DNA of 64,000 nucleotides from Melanopsichium pennsylvanicum. Lineage: Eukaryota > Basidiomycota > Ustilaginomycetes > Ustilaginales. Numbering within the stretch: position 1 is the first letter of the stretch; the number at the start of each line of letters is the position of its first letter. The stretch covers positions 186,001 through 250,000 of the forward strand of contig OAPG01000006.1 in the NCBI GenBank assembly GCA_900208305.1. Reading direction: 5' to 3'. Position numbers and translations under genes: made by a program. The notes below the pieces were generated by a model that was given only the letters and a program-made list of their open reading frames with translations, did no database searches and was not told where the DNA came from. This document shows positions 18,846 to 30,115 of this stretch, piece after piece.

Positions 18846-21287
18846 CTGAGATGTGCTGGAAGAAACCGCGTCGATCGATCCGCCAATGTCTAAAGGCTAC
18901 GATGGTCGAGTATACCGAAGTGGAGAGGCGTGCCTGTGTTGGCGGAGCGACGGGAATCAAATGCTGGTCGAAAGATGGTTTGAGAGTGGCAAGTCGTAGC
19001 TCGGATACGGAAAAGATCGATCAGAGTGATGGCACACTCAAAACGTGGACTACACAAAAAAGGGGAAGGCAGGTTTCGCGTGGATGCCGATTACCGTCTT
19101 CCAGTTTTAAGACTTTCACTGAGGTTGTGAATGAGGCTGTGAAGTGTGGGAACGTCAGCGGAAGGTCCGGAGCAATGGTGACACGACAGTGGCGATGATC
19201 CAGAGGCTTATCGACACTTGAGCAGGTGTGCGGGCGAGATCGGAACAGTGCCGGTGTGGATGATATAGGCGTAACGCACTAATTTTGGCTTGTAAGCGCT
19301 CCAAAAATGTGAGCAAAAGAAGGTCTTTGGCAGCGCTAGAACTTGGTTAGCGTCGGCCAGCAATGATCTGGGAGAGAAAAGTGATTGGGTTGAGTTTCGG
19401 TTGGTGATGATAGCTTAGGAGGATGTCAGGAACAATCTATACACAGAGAGAGAGGGAGAGCATTCAAGCTGAATAGGGTGCAATCAATCAGGTTGCAATG
19501 GCGAGTGTCAGAGCTCAGCGCGGGCTGGACTTCACACTTGGCTGGGCTCACGTTAGCGGAGAGAAGAAAGCTGATCCTATGCACCTGTCCGGGTTCCCGT
19601 AAATTTGGCTTTGATTTGCGTGTAGGTGAGCCGCAAGGATTTGGCAGTCTCCCATCTCAAATCACAAAGGGAAAAAGTGGGTTTTCGCACTAGAAATATG
19701 AAAAGTTGCATTGCAAACCTAGAGTATGCGGTGCAGCTGGCGTCGTCTGTCAAGATTGGCCAAACTTGATTTTTCATCGGCGCTCTCTCCTCCCCGTTTG
19801 TTCACAGGCTCTGGCTTCAACCTATGAGCTGTCTCGCCCGGCTCCAACTCAGACTGCCAGTCTGAGCTTCTCTAATTTTGGTTTGCCGAGCTCTCGTGCC
19901 TTGGCTTGGCTCCTGTCGACTTTTGCCAAACGCCGCAATCCACCGTGTCAAACAAGGCACTTTGCCTCAGTCGTTTCGCCTCGCTTTCTTGCTTGACTCC
20001 ATTTGCCAAAATGGTGATCAAGCCTACAACAGTCCAGGTCAGTCGGTCGATCTTGCCAGTTTGGTGTCTTGATTTATTCTGCGCGGCTTGACTAGATCAC
20101 GTCTCGATAGCATGCAGGCACGAGCACGGAATGATTAGCTTGTCAGATCAATTTGGCCTGCTGGAATCATCTCGTTGAGCTCGGCTTTCTCGTTGTAAAT
20201 CGATCGCAATCCAGTTGAGAGGGTCGATCGAAGATTGTGGTAGCTAGCATCGTGAGCATTTAGTAGCGACTGATGGAAGCCCTATTGCCCGATATGAAGC
20301 CCGAGGCCACAGACGCAGAAGAGTAGCCCCAGACGTGTTGAGCGTCTAGCTTGCGCGCTTTCATCATCGCGGAGGAGAAGCGATATCCCATCAGAGGCCG
20401 GGGATCTTTGTAGACTCGTGGCCCCATGTCCACGTATTGAAATGAGTATTGTGCGAGCTGAAATGTGATATCCCCTTCCAGGCTGTATGCGCTAATCTTG
20501 AACGAACTCATTAGCGTATCGGCTCCTCGCCACGCGCTAAAAGGTCATCACCGAGCCTTCTATGAGGCTGGCGCGGAGCCTGAGCGCTGGCATAAATGCA
20601 AGGCTCCCACTTGCAGCTCCACTGCCGACATTGTAGGCTGACTGGCTGTCCTTCGCCGATCGGTTTGATCCGTGTACGTGCTGCCAAGTTCGGCTTTTGG
20701 CCTAGGGCTACCCTGTGTTAGTGTTGATCGGAACGACGAGCGACTCTTAGTAGTGTCCAAGCTGACGATATGATGGCTCTAGGCGATTGGCCATACACGA
20801 CGCTGCAGACACACCTGACTCAAATTTTGCTGCATTGCGTAGGTTAGTTCTTCACAGTATCCGCTGCTTGGCAATGAACTATCGAGATAGGACGTCACAT
20901 TTACACACAAACGGTTTCGCACACAAAGCCAGATATGATATGAAACGAGAGTTGCAGGAACGTGCCAGAGAGGTTAAGCAAATGAGTAAGACGAGGATAT
21001 CGTAAACAGCGAAATCGAAAAGAGGTTTTACACCATGGTGTCGAAGAAGTGCACCAGGAATGAGAGAAGGTGAAAGCCTCAAGTTTTAACTGGCGAACGG
21101 AGGTGTCATGTAGAGAGTGTGTTTCTAGTTGGAAGAACGGAACAGGTCAGCTGAATAGCATAGACCGACAAGAGCCTTGGGTAGTATGGAGGAATTAAAG
21201 CTGCTGCCTGCCTATTGGCGAGACGGCAAGACAGCGGGGTAAAAGTGAGAAATGAATCCGATGAGAGCCTTGGGAAGGGCGTCTCGT
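18846..21287. other. Intergenic region, rum1 promoter side and pma1 3' flank
   Basis: 2.4 kb. It holds the doubtful ORF at 20260-20511. A CT-rich leader-like stretch (about 19880-20010) precedes an ATG at 20011 that reads MVIKPTTVQ and then a GTCAGT donor-like site. I could not find a downstream exon that keeps that frame open. A short GA repeat lies at about 19445-19460. No other feature was supported. Confidence 0.45.
20260..20511 (-). CDS. Hypothetical 83-residue ORF, orphan
   Basis: The frame reads MSSFKISAYSLEGDITFQL and later GPRVYKDPRPLMGYRF and ARKLDAQHVWGYSSASVAS. It has a protein-like mix of aromatic and charged residues, unlike the Arg/Ser-rich chance frames nearby. The frame stays open about 33 bases upstream of the ATG, so the true start may be a spliced upstream exon. 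There is no signal peptide, membrane segment or recognised family. It may be a small lineage-specific gene, the last exon of one, or a remnant. Confidence 0.28.
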   Translation of the reverse strand: MSSFKISAYSLEGDITFQLAQYSFQYVDMGPRVYKDPRPLMGYRFSSAMMKARKLDAQHVWGYSSASVASGFISGNRASISRY

Positions 21288-24227
21288 TTACTCGTCCTCG
21301 ATCTCGGTACGGGGGTGGAAGGCCCAGAGCTCCTCTCCGTCGTCGTTCTTTTCGTGAACGATGGTGAGACGCTGCAGGTTGACGAAGAAGTCCTCGAGGA
21401 GAGGGTTCTTCTGCGAACGAGTGCGACGGCCGAGGTTGTTGAGCCACTCCCACTTGTTGAGGAGGTAGTAGACAGCACCAGTGATGGCAGTGACACCGAT
21501 CGAAAAGGCGTAGACACGGATGACGGTGACAATGTCGGTCCAGCCACCGTGAGGAGCGGTGACGGGGTTGCGGTGAGGGGCACCCGAGAGCCAACCAAAG
21601 AGACAGAACATGGTGGCAATAACATCGACACCGAGAACGGCGCCGACGAGCTGCCACGAGGGAAGAGTGATGTCGGATTCACCACCGCCGAGACGGGTGA
21701 TGAAGATGAGCCAGTTCTCAGTGAGCGAGACTTCAAGGAAGAGGATCTCCTGGGTGTTACCGAAGTTCTGGATAACACCTCCGTTGTTGAGGAAGAGGGT
21801 ACCGCGGATGATCCAAGTACCAGCGGCAAGGAAGATACCAAGGATGACCGAGATAATCCAGATCTTGGGCAGCTGCCACTCAACAGGAGCCTTGGCGTGA
21901 GGAGCGTTGTCGTAGGCGATGGCAATAGTGGCAACATCGGCGAAGAGAGCGATGAAGACAATCAAGTTGGATCGGATGACTTCGTCAAGGATGAGGATGG
22001 TGAGCACAAGGTAGATCTCCAGGTGGAGACAGAGCGAGATACGATACTGGATGTACGCCTTCATACGGTGGAAAATCTGACGGGCGACCTTGATGGAGGT
22101 GATGATGGTAGAAAGACCCTCGTCAAGGAAAACGACGTCGGCAGCGGATCGGGCAGCATCCGAGGCACCCTCGACAGCGATACCACAGTCGGCCTTCTTG
22201 AGCGAGGGAGCGTCGTTAACACCATCACCAGTCATGGCAGTCAAGTGACCACGGTGCTGGAGCATCTCGACGACCTGATACTTGTGCTCGGGGAAGACCT
22301 CGGCGAAACCGTCGGCAGCCTCAACAAAGTCGTGAATAGCGGAACCAGCCATGCCACCAGAACCGATAAGGCGGTGCGAGTCGTAAACCTTGGTGCCGAG
22401 GGCAAGCATCTTGCATGTTTCCTTAGCGATAGCGACGGCGTCACCGGTAAGCATCTTAACGGAAATACCAAGCGACTGGGCTTCGGCGATGGTGGCAGCA
22501 GTGTCGGAACGAGGAGGGTCGAACATTGGAAGGAGACCGAGGAGCTTCCACTGGCCGTCAGTGTTCATGGCGACACCAAGCGAACGGAAACCACGCGAGG
22601 CGAAGTCACCGGCGACCTTTCGGTACTGAGCGGCAGTCTCGGCGTCAGGAGCACAGAGCTTAAGGATAGCGTTGGGAGCACCCTTAGCGGCGATGTACTG
22701 CTTGCCATCCTTCTCAACCTCGGCGGTGATACGCTTGGAGACGGGGTCGAAGGGGGTGAATTTGTGGGTGATCCAGCCGGAAGCGAGCTCGTCCTGAGCG
22801 CCAGGATAGTCCTTGAGGGTCGAGATGGTGACTTTGTCGATGGGGTCGAGCGACTTGACGTTGTGCGAGGAAGCGAGAGCGGCGACCGCCATCATGAAGT
22901 TGACATCGACACCCTCAGAGGTGAAAGGCTCGTGGATCGAAAGCTTGTTGGCGGTAAGAGTACCAGTCTTGTCGGAGCAGAGAACATCGACACCGGCGAG
23001 CGACTCGATGGCAGTAAGCTTCTGGACGATAGCCTGGCGCTTGGCGAGATAAGCGGCACCGACGGCCATGGTGGTGGTGGTGACACAAGGAAGACCAACG
23101 GGAACACCGACAATGAGGAAGATAAGGGTGTAGATGAGCAAGTTGTTGTCTTTGGGGGTGGCGATACCGGTGTTACGGAAGAAGCCGCCGATCCAGAAGA
23201 TGAGGGTGAAGACGATGACGAGGAATAGTAGAGAGGAACCGATGGAGCCCATGACCTTCTGGAAATGACCCTCGCCCTCGCCACCGAGGACGAGAGCAGC
23301 AGTGCGTCCGACGAAAGTCTGCTTGGCAATGTCAGTGCAGAGAACGTAGGCCTTTCCACGCTTGCAACCAGTAGTGTAGAAGACGGTGTCACCAATGTGC
23401 TTGTCGACGGCGAGCGACTCTCCGGTAATAGCCGACTGGTCACACGCAATCATAGCAGGTCCCTTGTCGACACCCTCATCGTCGTCCTCTTCGTCGCCAC
23501 GGCGCGAAGCACGAGCCTTCTCGAGAATAGCGGCGGCCTCGGAGCCATCCTTGTCCTCGTAAGCAGCGAGTACGCGACCGTCGCAAGGAACAGTCTTACC
23601 ATCCTCGATCACGACAATATCACCGGGAACAAGGTCACGGGCCTCGATCTCGACCTCGTGGCCGTCACGGACAACAGTGGAACGAAGAGCGATACCGGCC
23701 TTGAGCTGGGCAACAATGTCACCGGCCTGCTTCTCCTGGTACCAACCGACGAAAGCGTTAAGGAGCAAGATGGCGATGATAACACCAAAGTCGATCCAGT
23801 CCCGAAGACCGGCAGCAAGAATAACAGCAAGTTCCATGACGTAAAGGACCGGACCGCGGAAGAAACCAATAAACTTGAGCAGAAGGTTCTCCTTGGGAGA
23901 TTCGAGCTCATTGTAACCGAAGAGCGAACGTCGGTGCGCAACCTCGGACTCGGAGACACCCTTCCGCATATCGGTCTCAAGCCACGAGGCGGGAACCTTC
24001 TGGGTGACCTCCTCGACTTCGCCGTGCTTGTTGACGCGGACCTCCTTGGTCTTCCAGAAGAAGGGGAATTCGCGCTTCTTCACGACGCGCGACTCATCAG
24101 CACCTTCATCGTCGCCACTGACAGACTTTTGGGCACGGATGAACTCGATGAGCTGGGCGTACTCATCCGAGACGCCTGCAGGGATCTTCTCGTTTCTACC
24201 CTCCTGGGTAGCGGAAGAGTCCGACAT
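21288..24227 (-). CDS. PMA1: Plasma membrane proton ATPase
   Basis: A single-exon 979-residue P3A-type ATPase that pumps protons out of the cell and drives secondary nutrient uptake. Visible landmarks are the N-terminal cytosolic region with FPFFWKTKEVRV, the first membrane hairpin GPVLYVMELAVILAAGL, the actuator motif ITGESLAVDK near 268, and the phosphorylation motif CSDKTGTLTANK with the aspartate near 418. The hinge MTGDGVNDAPSLKKADCGIA is near 664, followed by six C-terminal spans and an autoregulatory tail (LLEDFFVNLQRLTIVHEK). An acidic insert rich in Glu/Asp and Arg near 230-250 (RRGDEEDDDEG) lies in the actuator domain and is longer than in yeast Pma1. A C/T-rich leader precedes the ATG. 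Codon use is very biased, which explains the long antisense open frames. Confidence 0.97.
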   Translation of the reverse strand: MSDSSATQEGRNEKIPAGVSDEYAQLIEFIRAQKSVSGDDEGADESRVVKKREFPFFWKTKEVRVNKHGEVEEVTQKVPASWLETDMRKGVSESEVAHRRSLFGYNELESPKENLLLKFIGFFRGPVLYVMELAVILAAGLRDWIDFGVIIAILLLNAFVGWYQEKQAGDIVAQLKAGIALRSTVVRDGHEVEIEARDLVPGDIVVIEDGKTVPCDGRVLAAYEDKDGSEAAAILEKARASRRGDEEDDDEGVDKGPAMIACDQSAITGESLAVDKHIGDTVFYTTGCKRGKAYVLCTDIAKQTFVGRTAALVLGGEGEGHFQKVMGSIGSSLLFLVIVFTLIFWIGGFFRNTGIATPKDNNLLIYTLIFLIVGVPVGLPCVTTTTMAVGAAYLAKRQAIVQKLTAIESLAGVDVLCSDKTGTLTANKLSIHEPFTSEGVDVNFMMAVAALASSHNVKSLDPIDKVTISTLKDYPGAQDELASGWITHKFTPFDPVSKRITAEVEKDGKQYIAAKGAPNAILKLCAPDAETAAQYRKVAGDFASRGFRSLGVAMNTDGQWKLLGLLPMFDPPRSDTAATIAEAQSLGISVKMLTGDAVAIAKETCKMLALGTKVYDSHRLIGSGGMAGSAIHDFVEAADGFAEVFPEHKYQVVEMLQHRGHLTAMTGDGVNDAPSLKKADCGIAVEGASDAARSAADVVFLDEGLSTIITSIKVARQIFHRMKAYIQYRISLCLHLEIYLVLTILILDEVIRSNLIVFIALFADVATIAIAYDNAPHAKAPVEWQLPKIWIISVILGIFLAAGTWIIRGTLFLNNGGVIQNFGNTQEILFLEVSLTENWLIFITRLGGGESDITLPSWQLVGAVLGVDVIATMFCLFGWLSGAPHRNPVTAPHGGWTDIVTVIRVYAFSIGVTAITGAVYYLLNKWEWLNNLGRRTRSQKNPLLEDFFVNLQRLTIVHEKNDDGEELWAFHPRTEIEDE

Positions 24228-27200
24228 GGCAAATAAAAGAAGCTACTTTGGCGTTTGTTGGACGCTAGAAGGATCGGAAGGGAGGGAGAAGCGTCGAAAA
24301 AGCAGAGTTGGAACAGAAATGAAATGTAGAACAGACAGGCAAGGGAAGGCGAGTAGATATTGTCAGCTGAGTCCCGTGTCACTTTCGCAGGCTGACAACA
24401 TCTCGATGGGGCAGAGCCCATGAGTATGAAACTTCGGATTGTCCGCCACCAAGCCTCTTGCCCGTATCTCCTCTGACCTAGTACCGCTTAAGATAAAGCA
24501 AGAACGCAGGCCATTTGTGTTTTGGGAGAACGCGAGTATTTCGTAAATTGGCCGCATCACTCTTCCTGCTCGGGTGCTCTCGAAAACGCACGAGTGCGGT
24601 GCGCATGGGGCTGCACTGACGATGTACAGCGGGAATGCTGATCATCTCTCCATGTAGACTACTGTAAAACTTACGTGTGTTCGGTTGATGATTCGCTGCG
24701 CTGCGACTCAAGATATGACCCTCTACCACTCTACCTAATGTACTGCTTCAGGGACAAGAAACAGTAGAACAGGTAGTTTGTGAGATGCAATTGGACAGAC
24801 GGTGTTCGTCGTTCGCAAATGAAAGGGGAGGGGGAGATTTTGAGGTTGATGGTGGTAGGTCGGAAGAGAGAGAGGGACGAGGACAGGTTTTAGGTGAAGG
24901 CGATGATTTGGTGGATATCAGGATGAGGGCCTTGTTTATGAGGCGACGTCGAGTTGAGGGGAAGGGGCGAGGAAGGTATGAGAGGGGCGGCCAGCCAAAG
25001 TAGGAATGGAGTTGTGGCAGGCGCATTGGGGCGATCTGAAAAACGAAGCCTCCAGAGCAGTCTCTTCTAGGATTGCGAAGAGGCAACTGAGGCAGACCAA
25101 AAGGCAATTAACCTCAGATGGACCAAAACAACAGTCAAACAGGGCTGCAGGCAGGTTCATTCTAGGGGAAGTAATTAAAATTAAACGAGGGTGACGGGAA
25201 AAAGATGGGAAAGATGCACAAAAGCTGCCGCATTCTGTCTAGGCACGATTGAAGTGAAAGAATTAGGCATATGGCAGCTCTGAGGTTGAGTGTCTGTAGT
25301 CAAAGTATGCTAAATCGCCGTGGGCAAGGTGCCTGATTCGAGTTCAATGGCGCGAAAGCCAAAGGAGAAATTCAAAAGAAGATCAAAAGGGACGGAAAAA
25401 AAATGAAGATCAAGGCAGAGGAAGCGGCAAGCTAGAATCTGGCTCACACACAGTTTCAAAAATTGACAGAAGCGCCCCACTACAAAATACTCGACAAAAC
25501 AGGGAAATCTCGACGCAAAAGTGATTCGGAGGAACCGCGGCCTGAAGGTAAGGGACAAATCGAGGGAGTATTAAAAATTCGAAAAAGTCGATCATAGATA
25601 GCAGGCCAGAAGGCACCCGTGAAGGCGGCGGCGTCAGCAGCACTGAGTAGCAGGCACTAGACCTTCTGCCAACTATGTCTGCAAAACAAGAAGCGAGGAT
25701 GACCTTTTTGTGCATCTCTGGCCGGCTGAATGCATGGAAAACCAATCCAACAAAGATCCGACTAGAAACGAAAACGAGGTGGAATCACACAGAGGCAGTC
25801 CTCACTTTAGGCCGAAGTGCGATTATGGAATACAAAAAATTTAATGAGAAATCGCATTCGAGTAATCGCATTCACGTAAAACTATATTCGAAACTTCCAT
25901 GAGGCAATTTTTTGCCTGCAGATTCGGACCGTTTTTTTTTGTCGAGGGTAGCACGGATCCGGATTTGTAACTCAAGATGACAGTCGCACGCAGAAGTGAA
26001 GCAATACCGGCATCTCGACCCTATCCAACAGAGACAGTAACTCGAAAACAGTCGAAATCAGCCATGCTTACCGTTTTGAATTGCGCTGCATCCCTCAGCC
26101 CGCGTGCAAAAGATAAGAGCGGTCAAGCCATAGTCGTAGCATGCCATTTTGGAATCAGGCAGCCCACACGCACTCAGCAACACCCGGACAACGAGCATCA
26201 TATTTTTCAAATCGAGCAGAGATGCAAGCGAGATGGTTTGTGGACGGATCAACACGGTACACTCACAGTGCCTGTGTGTACATGCTGTACCGTTCGACCA
26301 AAGTCAAAGTTCAAGCCATGGACTGCCGTGCTTTCGGCGGCCTATCCCATGACCCGAAATCAGATCAAAATAAATCCACGCAGTTCCAGCGGTGGACTCG
26401 CTGCTCAAATGGCTCGACACATTACACTGTCCTCGTGGACAAGCAAGAAAGCGAAAAAAGGGGGTCACGTCAATCAAAACACAACAACGAGGGTGCCCCT
26501 GACGGTCTCAAATCTAGCTGTAACAGAGACACGCCCGTCCAAGTGGATCCAGGAGCAAACTGCGTCGACATTAGAGTGAAGTTTCAATTTGGGCTGCCCT
26601 CCATTCTTACCCACCCCTCATCACGGTCCGACCTTGGTGAGTTAGAGTCCTGTTAATCGGTAATTGACTTCTTGGCTCTCACCTCGTTTCTGAAAGGCAA
26701 AGAAGCTCGCTCTGAATAGGCTGGACAGGACGTCCTTGACCGCATTACGCTTCTTTGACAACCCAGGTTGAGGTTGGTCAAAATCTTTTTACAACCCAGG
26801 TTATTCCAAGTAGTTTGCAGAGATGCATCGGGAGCCAAGTCCGGCAGAGAGGGTGACATCGTTCGTACTGCACGCTTTTGCCCAGGGGGCCATGTTTTCA
26901 TCTAGGAGGTGTAGCACATCTGCTGCACATCATGCTTGTTCCATCATGTTGGGCGACGAGTGTATGGACGTCGACTGTTTGTTTTGACCGATCTTCGTTC
27001 GATTCCAGAAGTGCTGCAATGTAGAAGTCAAATACGTGGTCTGTTTTCATTTTCGGTTCCTTCTACAGAGAAGGAATTTTTTCAACCCCATGCTTGTTCG
27101 CCGTTGCACTCTTGTCTTCGGCATGGTACCCTTCCTGCGCCAGCTCGCCTTCATCACAATGGTGGCGTCTGGGCCCAAATCTGCTTGCAAAGCTGGCTCG

Positions 27201-30115
27201 AGATGTTGATCGGCCATTTCAACCTGTACGGAAGTCTGCGGCAGCACTCAAGCCTGCTGAAAGCTCTGAGCTCAGAAATGTTGACGATCAGCGGGATCGC
27301 CGCACCGCAGCACATTGCATGCAGTCACCAGTCGGAGCTGTGCACAGTGCATTGCCATTCAGACATGCATTCGCCCGTTGAATGGCGAAATTCTACGGGT
27401 GTGTGTCATGAGGATCAAGGCTTCCAGCGAACAGCTAGGCGTGAGCCATTTCGCAGACCGTCTCAGAACCTTTGCGTAGAGGGTTCATTTTTTATTGCAC
27501 GCACAATGTAGTTCTTTGAGATGTCATGGCGGTTCCCGACAGAAAGCGTGACTCGCTGGAAGAGACAGCCCTTGCCGCACAGCATATTATCTGGCCAGTT
27601 GTGGTCACCGCTGTTGCGCTCACGCTTGGCTTCCCCTCGCTCGCTTGTCATATCAAAAGCTTGCCAACAGGGTAGCACCTGCTGACTTCTGACAATCTTC
27701 GGCCTATTTGACAGCTCGTGCTACCGTCAAATGAAGCTCGCACGATGCACGACAGATTTGAGCATGTTAGGCTAAATTGATTCTTTGAACAGGTCGATTA
27801 AGGCTCTATTCGAGATTTTGGGCCTTTTGACGATCTTGCACGCATTAGCATGGGCTCACTAGCCGGCGCAATGTGGTCTGTTGATGGTAGTCTTCTTGTT
27901 GTTTTGTTGTTGTTTTGTTGTTGTTGTTATGTTGTTGTTTCATACCGAAGGGTTAAGTAGCCGACTGATGATGTGCGTCAGATTAGATCGAGGTGATTAA
28001 TCGACGTAGATGTTTATCTTGTATATGCTTCACCTAGGACCGCGGTAAGAGTCGCGGCAGTACGCAGCTTGGGGAAGGAGGACATTTTTTCGATGCCAAC
28101 ATAAGCAAGCTGTGATCATCGAAGTGCATTCTTCTTTGGATCAGGCTGACCCCTTCGGCATTTAGCTTTGCTTTTGTCAAGAAAGAGAAGTATATCGCCG
28201 TCATGCGACATTCTGCACAATCCTTTCCTTTACTCTTTTGTTTTGAATCTTGTTTTCGAGTGGTGCCCTCTCAGTGTCAGCCTCAATTCCTTTTGTGATT
28301 TATCTCCGATCACAGCCGACGCGCACCGAGTATTGCCCCCCCTCATTCGCACTTACCGTTTGGCGCGCGAATCTCTTCTCTTTGCGGCGTGCATGAGCCA
28401 ATTTTAAAAAGTTCGAATCAAACATTGCCGTTCTCCCGTCGGTTCAGAGTTTGTTCGAGGCCAGCGATCAATGTGCCGCCCCAGCCTTTCTCTGCTTCTT
28501 CGGCAAGCCCGCAAGTTCGAAAAGGCTCGGAAGGAGAGACTTTGTTCAGGTACGAATGGTGAAATCAAGACAGATACGAGCCGATCGGTCCCATCGAGAG
28601 CGAATCAAATCTCGACCCAGAAGCTTCCTTCGTCGCGCAGAAAAAGGTATCGCATGGATTTCGTAGGTCGTCGACATCAGTAAATTTTCATCGTGCAATG
28701 CTGTTCTCCGCATTGCCAGATAGCTTTTATGTCTTGAGCAACTTCCAGCAATAGCTCGGGCTGGAACAATCATGGGACGGTGCTTGTTGCATTGTGGTGG
28801 GCAAAAATTAGCCGAGCTGAAGGAATTCTCCTTTTGCCGGGAAGATCACTGGTCGCTGGTGCGGATAGGAGTGCGTGCATTAATACGCGAGTCCTTAACC
28901 CCTGGAACGATCGGTCAGGATGGAGACAAAACGAGTCAGTGTTTCAGTCCAGAGCTCAATGGCGTTGCAGTCTTCCAACCGGCCGAATGCAATTTTTCGA
29001 ACCTGGCTTCTCAAGTCTCTCGCGTTCACAGGCTGAGGTCGCACGCTCTCCTCAAGCTGATGACATCGAGTTGACTCTCTTCCGCAATGTTGCAGCGTGC
29101 TTGAGTCTACTGTATCGCCATGACAGCTCTTCGCCGATCATATGACAGTGCCTTCTGCCGGTCTGTGACAGAAAGGTGCTGGGATTGGTTGTAGCGCGAA
29201 GGCACGACTCTGTACTGCTCCGGAGGGACTCAAGGCGATCTCACCCTCGCGAAGATTGTATCCCTTCCGCCTTCGTCATCTACGGAAGGAACCCGACGGT
29301 TTCCCTGCTGTGTTCAGCCAATAATACTCGGTGATTGAACTGAGCGAATTGGATTGCTTCCTTGGCCGCGCCGGCGGTGCAGTCCTCGGCGCCTGCCGAG
29401 CCCGATGGCAGTCTTGATCTTCGATCGGCACGGCTTACGCCAATAAAAGAGACGAAAGCTGCTTTGCAGCTCGCCAGTCCGCCATACACGGGTAAGGGGT
29501 GTTGCGTCTCCTACCCGTCGCACAGTGCTTACGCACCTGCCCTTGCCCAGTGTCTTACCCACCCTTGCGCTCTGATTGGACGGGTTATAAGTCAGCATCT
29601 TTTGGTCCGCGGATTCCTTATGTTGACCTCACGGCCATGCAATTATGGTCAATTGGCAATTCTGAGGCCAAAAAGTTTGAAATACTATGCAGCAAAAATT
29701 TGCTGGTGCCGAACATTCGCTCTGCACGCCCTTGATCTGGCCGTTCCACCAATTGACTGCATTTCGCATCACTTCGTGCGAAGACGTGAGATCACCAGCA
29801 GACGGGTGGGTTCAGGGTTTACCGTATCTTGTTCATGCACGTGTGATACTACGTCACTAGAACGATTACATTACCGGAACTACCGGCACCGAATGGGGTC
29901 TGTTCCTTGTCAGGCTCTCCATTCGCCACGCGAGTATATCGAAAGAAAAATCTCCGATGACAAATAGTGCGCTGTAATTGTGGTAGCGAAAATACTGTAC
30001 GGCGATACAAAAAAGGATCCGTCTGGGAACTACAAGGTCAGATGGCGATAGCAGCGCAGCCACGCTGCCATGATATCGAGATTCAGACGTGCGTAATTTA
30101 GCTATAGCATTCAAC
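24228..30115. other. 5.9 kb gene-poor region upstream of pma1
   Basis: Only short overlapping frames in all phases occur (for example around 25977-26656, 26936-27511 and 29362-29967), with no family character. The first 200 bases are the C/T-rich pma1 leader (minus strand). A TTG-type microsatellite lies at 27898-27940. Near 28471 a CT-rich stretch precedes an ATG reading MCRPSLSLLLRQARKFEKAR and ending at a GTACGA, a possible first exon I could not extend. The region may contain the pma1 regulatory sequences, non-coding RNAs or lineage-specific genes. None is supported by sequence alone. Confidence 0.5.
27898..27940 (+). repeat. Imperfect GTT/GTTTT microsatellite
   Basis: GTT units interrupted by TTTT and one ATG, about 43 bases. 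It is a simple-sequence repeat in non-coding DNA. Confidence 0.85.

Noticed and set aside
21252..23228. Antisense open frame of 658 codons opposite PMA1, with a second of 323 codons at 23265-24236
   Set aside because: Composition is Asp/Glu/Gly/Val-rich without any domain. It follows mechanically from the strongly C/G-ending codon bias of PMA1 read in reverse.
25977..26656. Overlapping plus-strand frames of 200 and 171 codons in the pma1 upstream gap
   Set aside because: Lys/Thr/Gln/Ser-rich in two phases at once, with no motif, signal peptide or splice pattern. Not supportable as genes from sequence alone.
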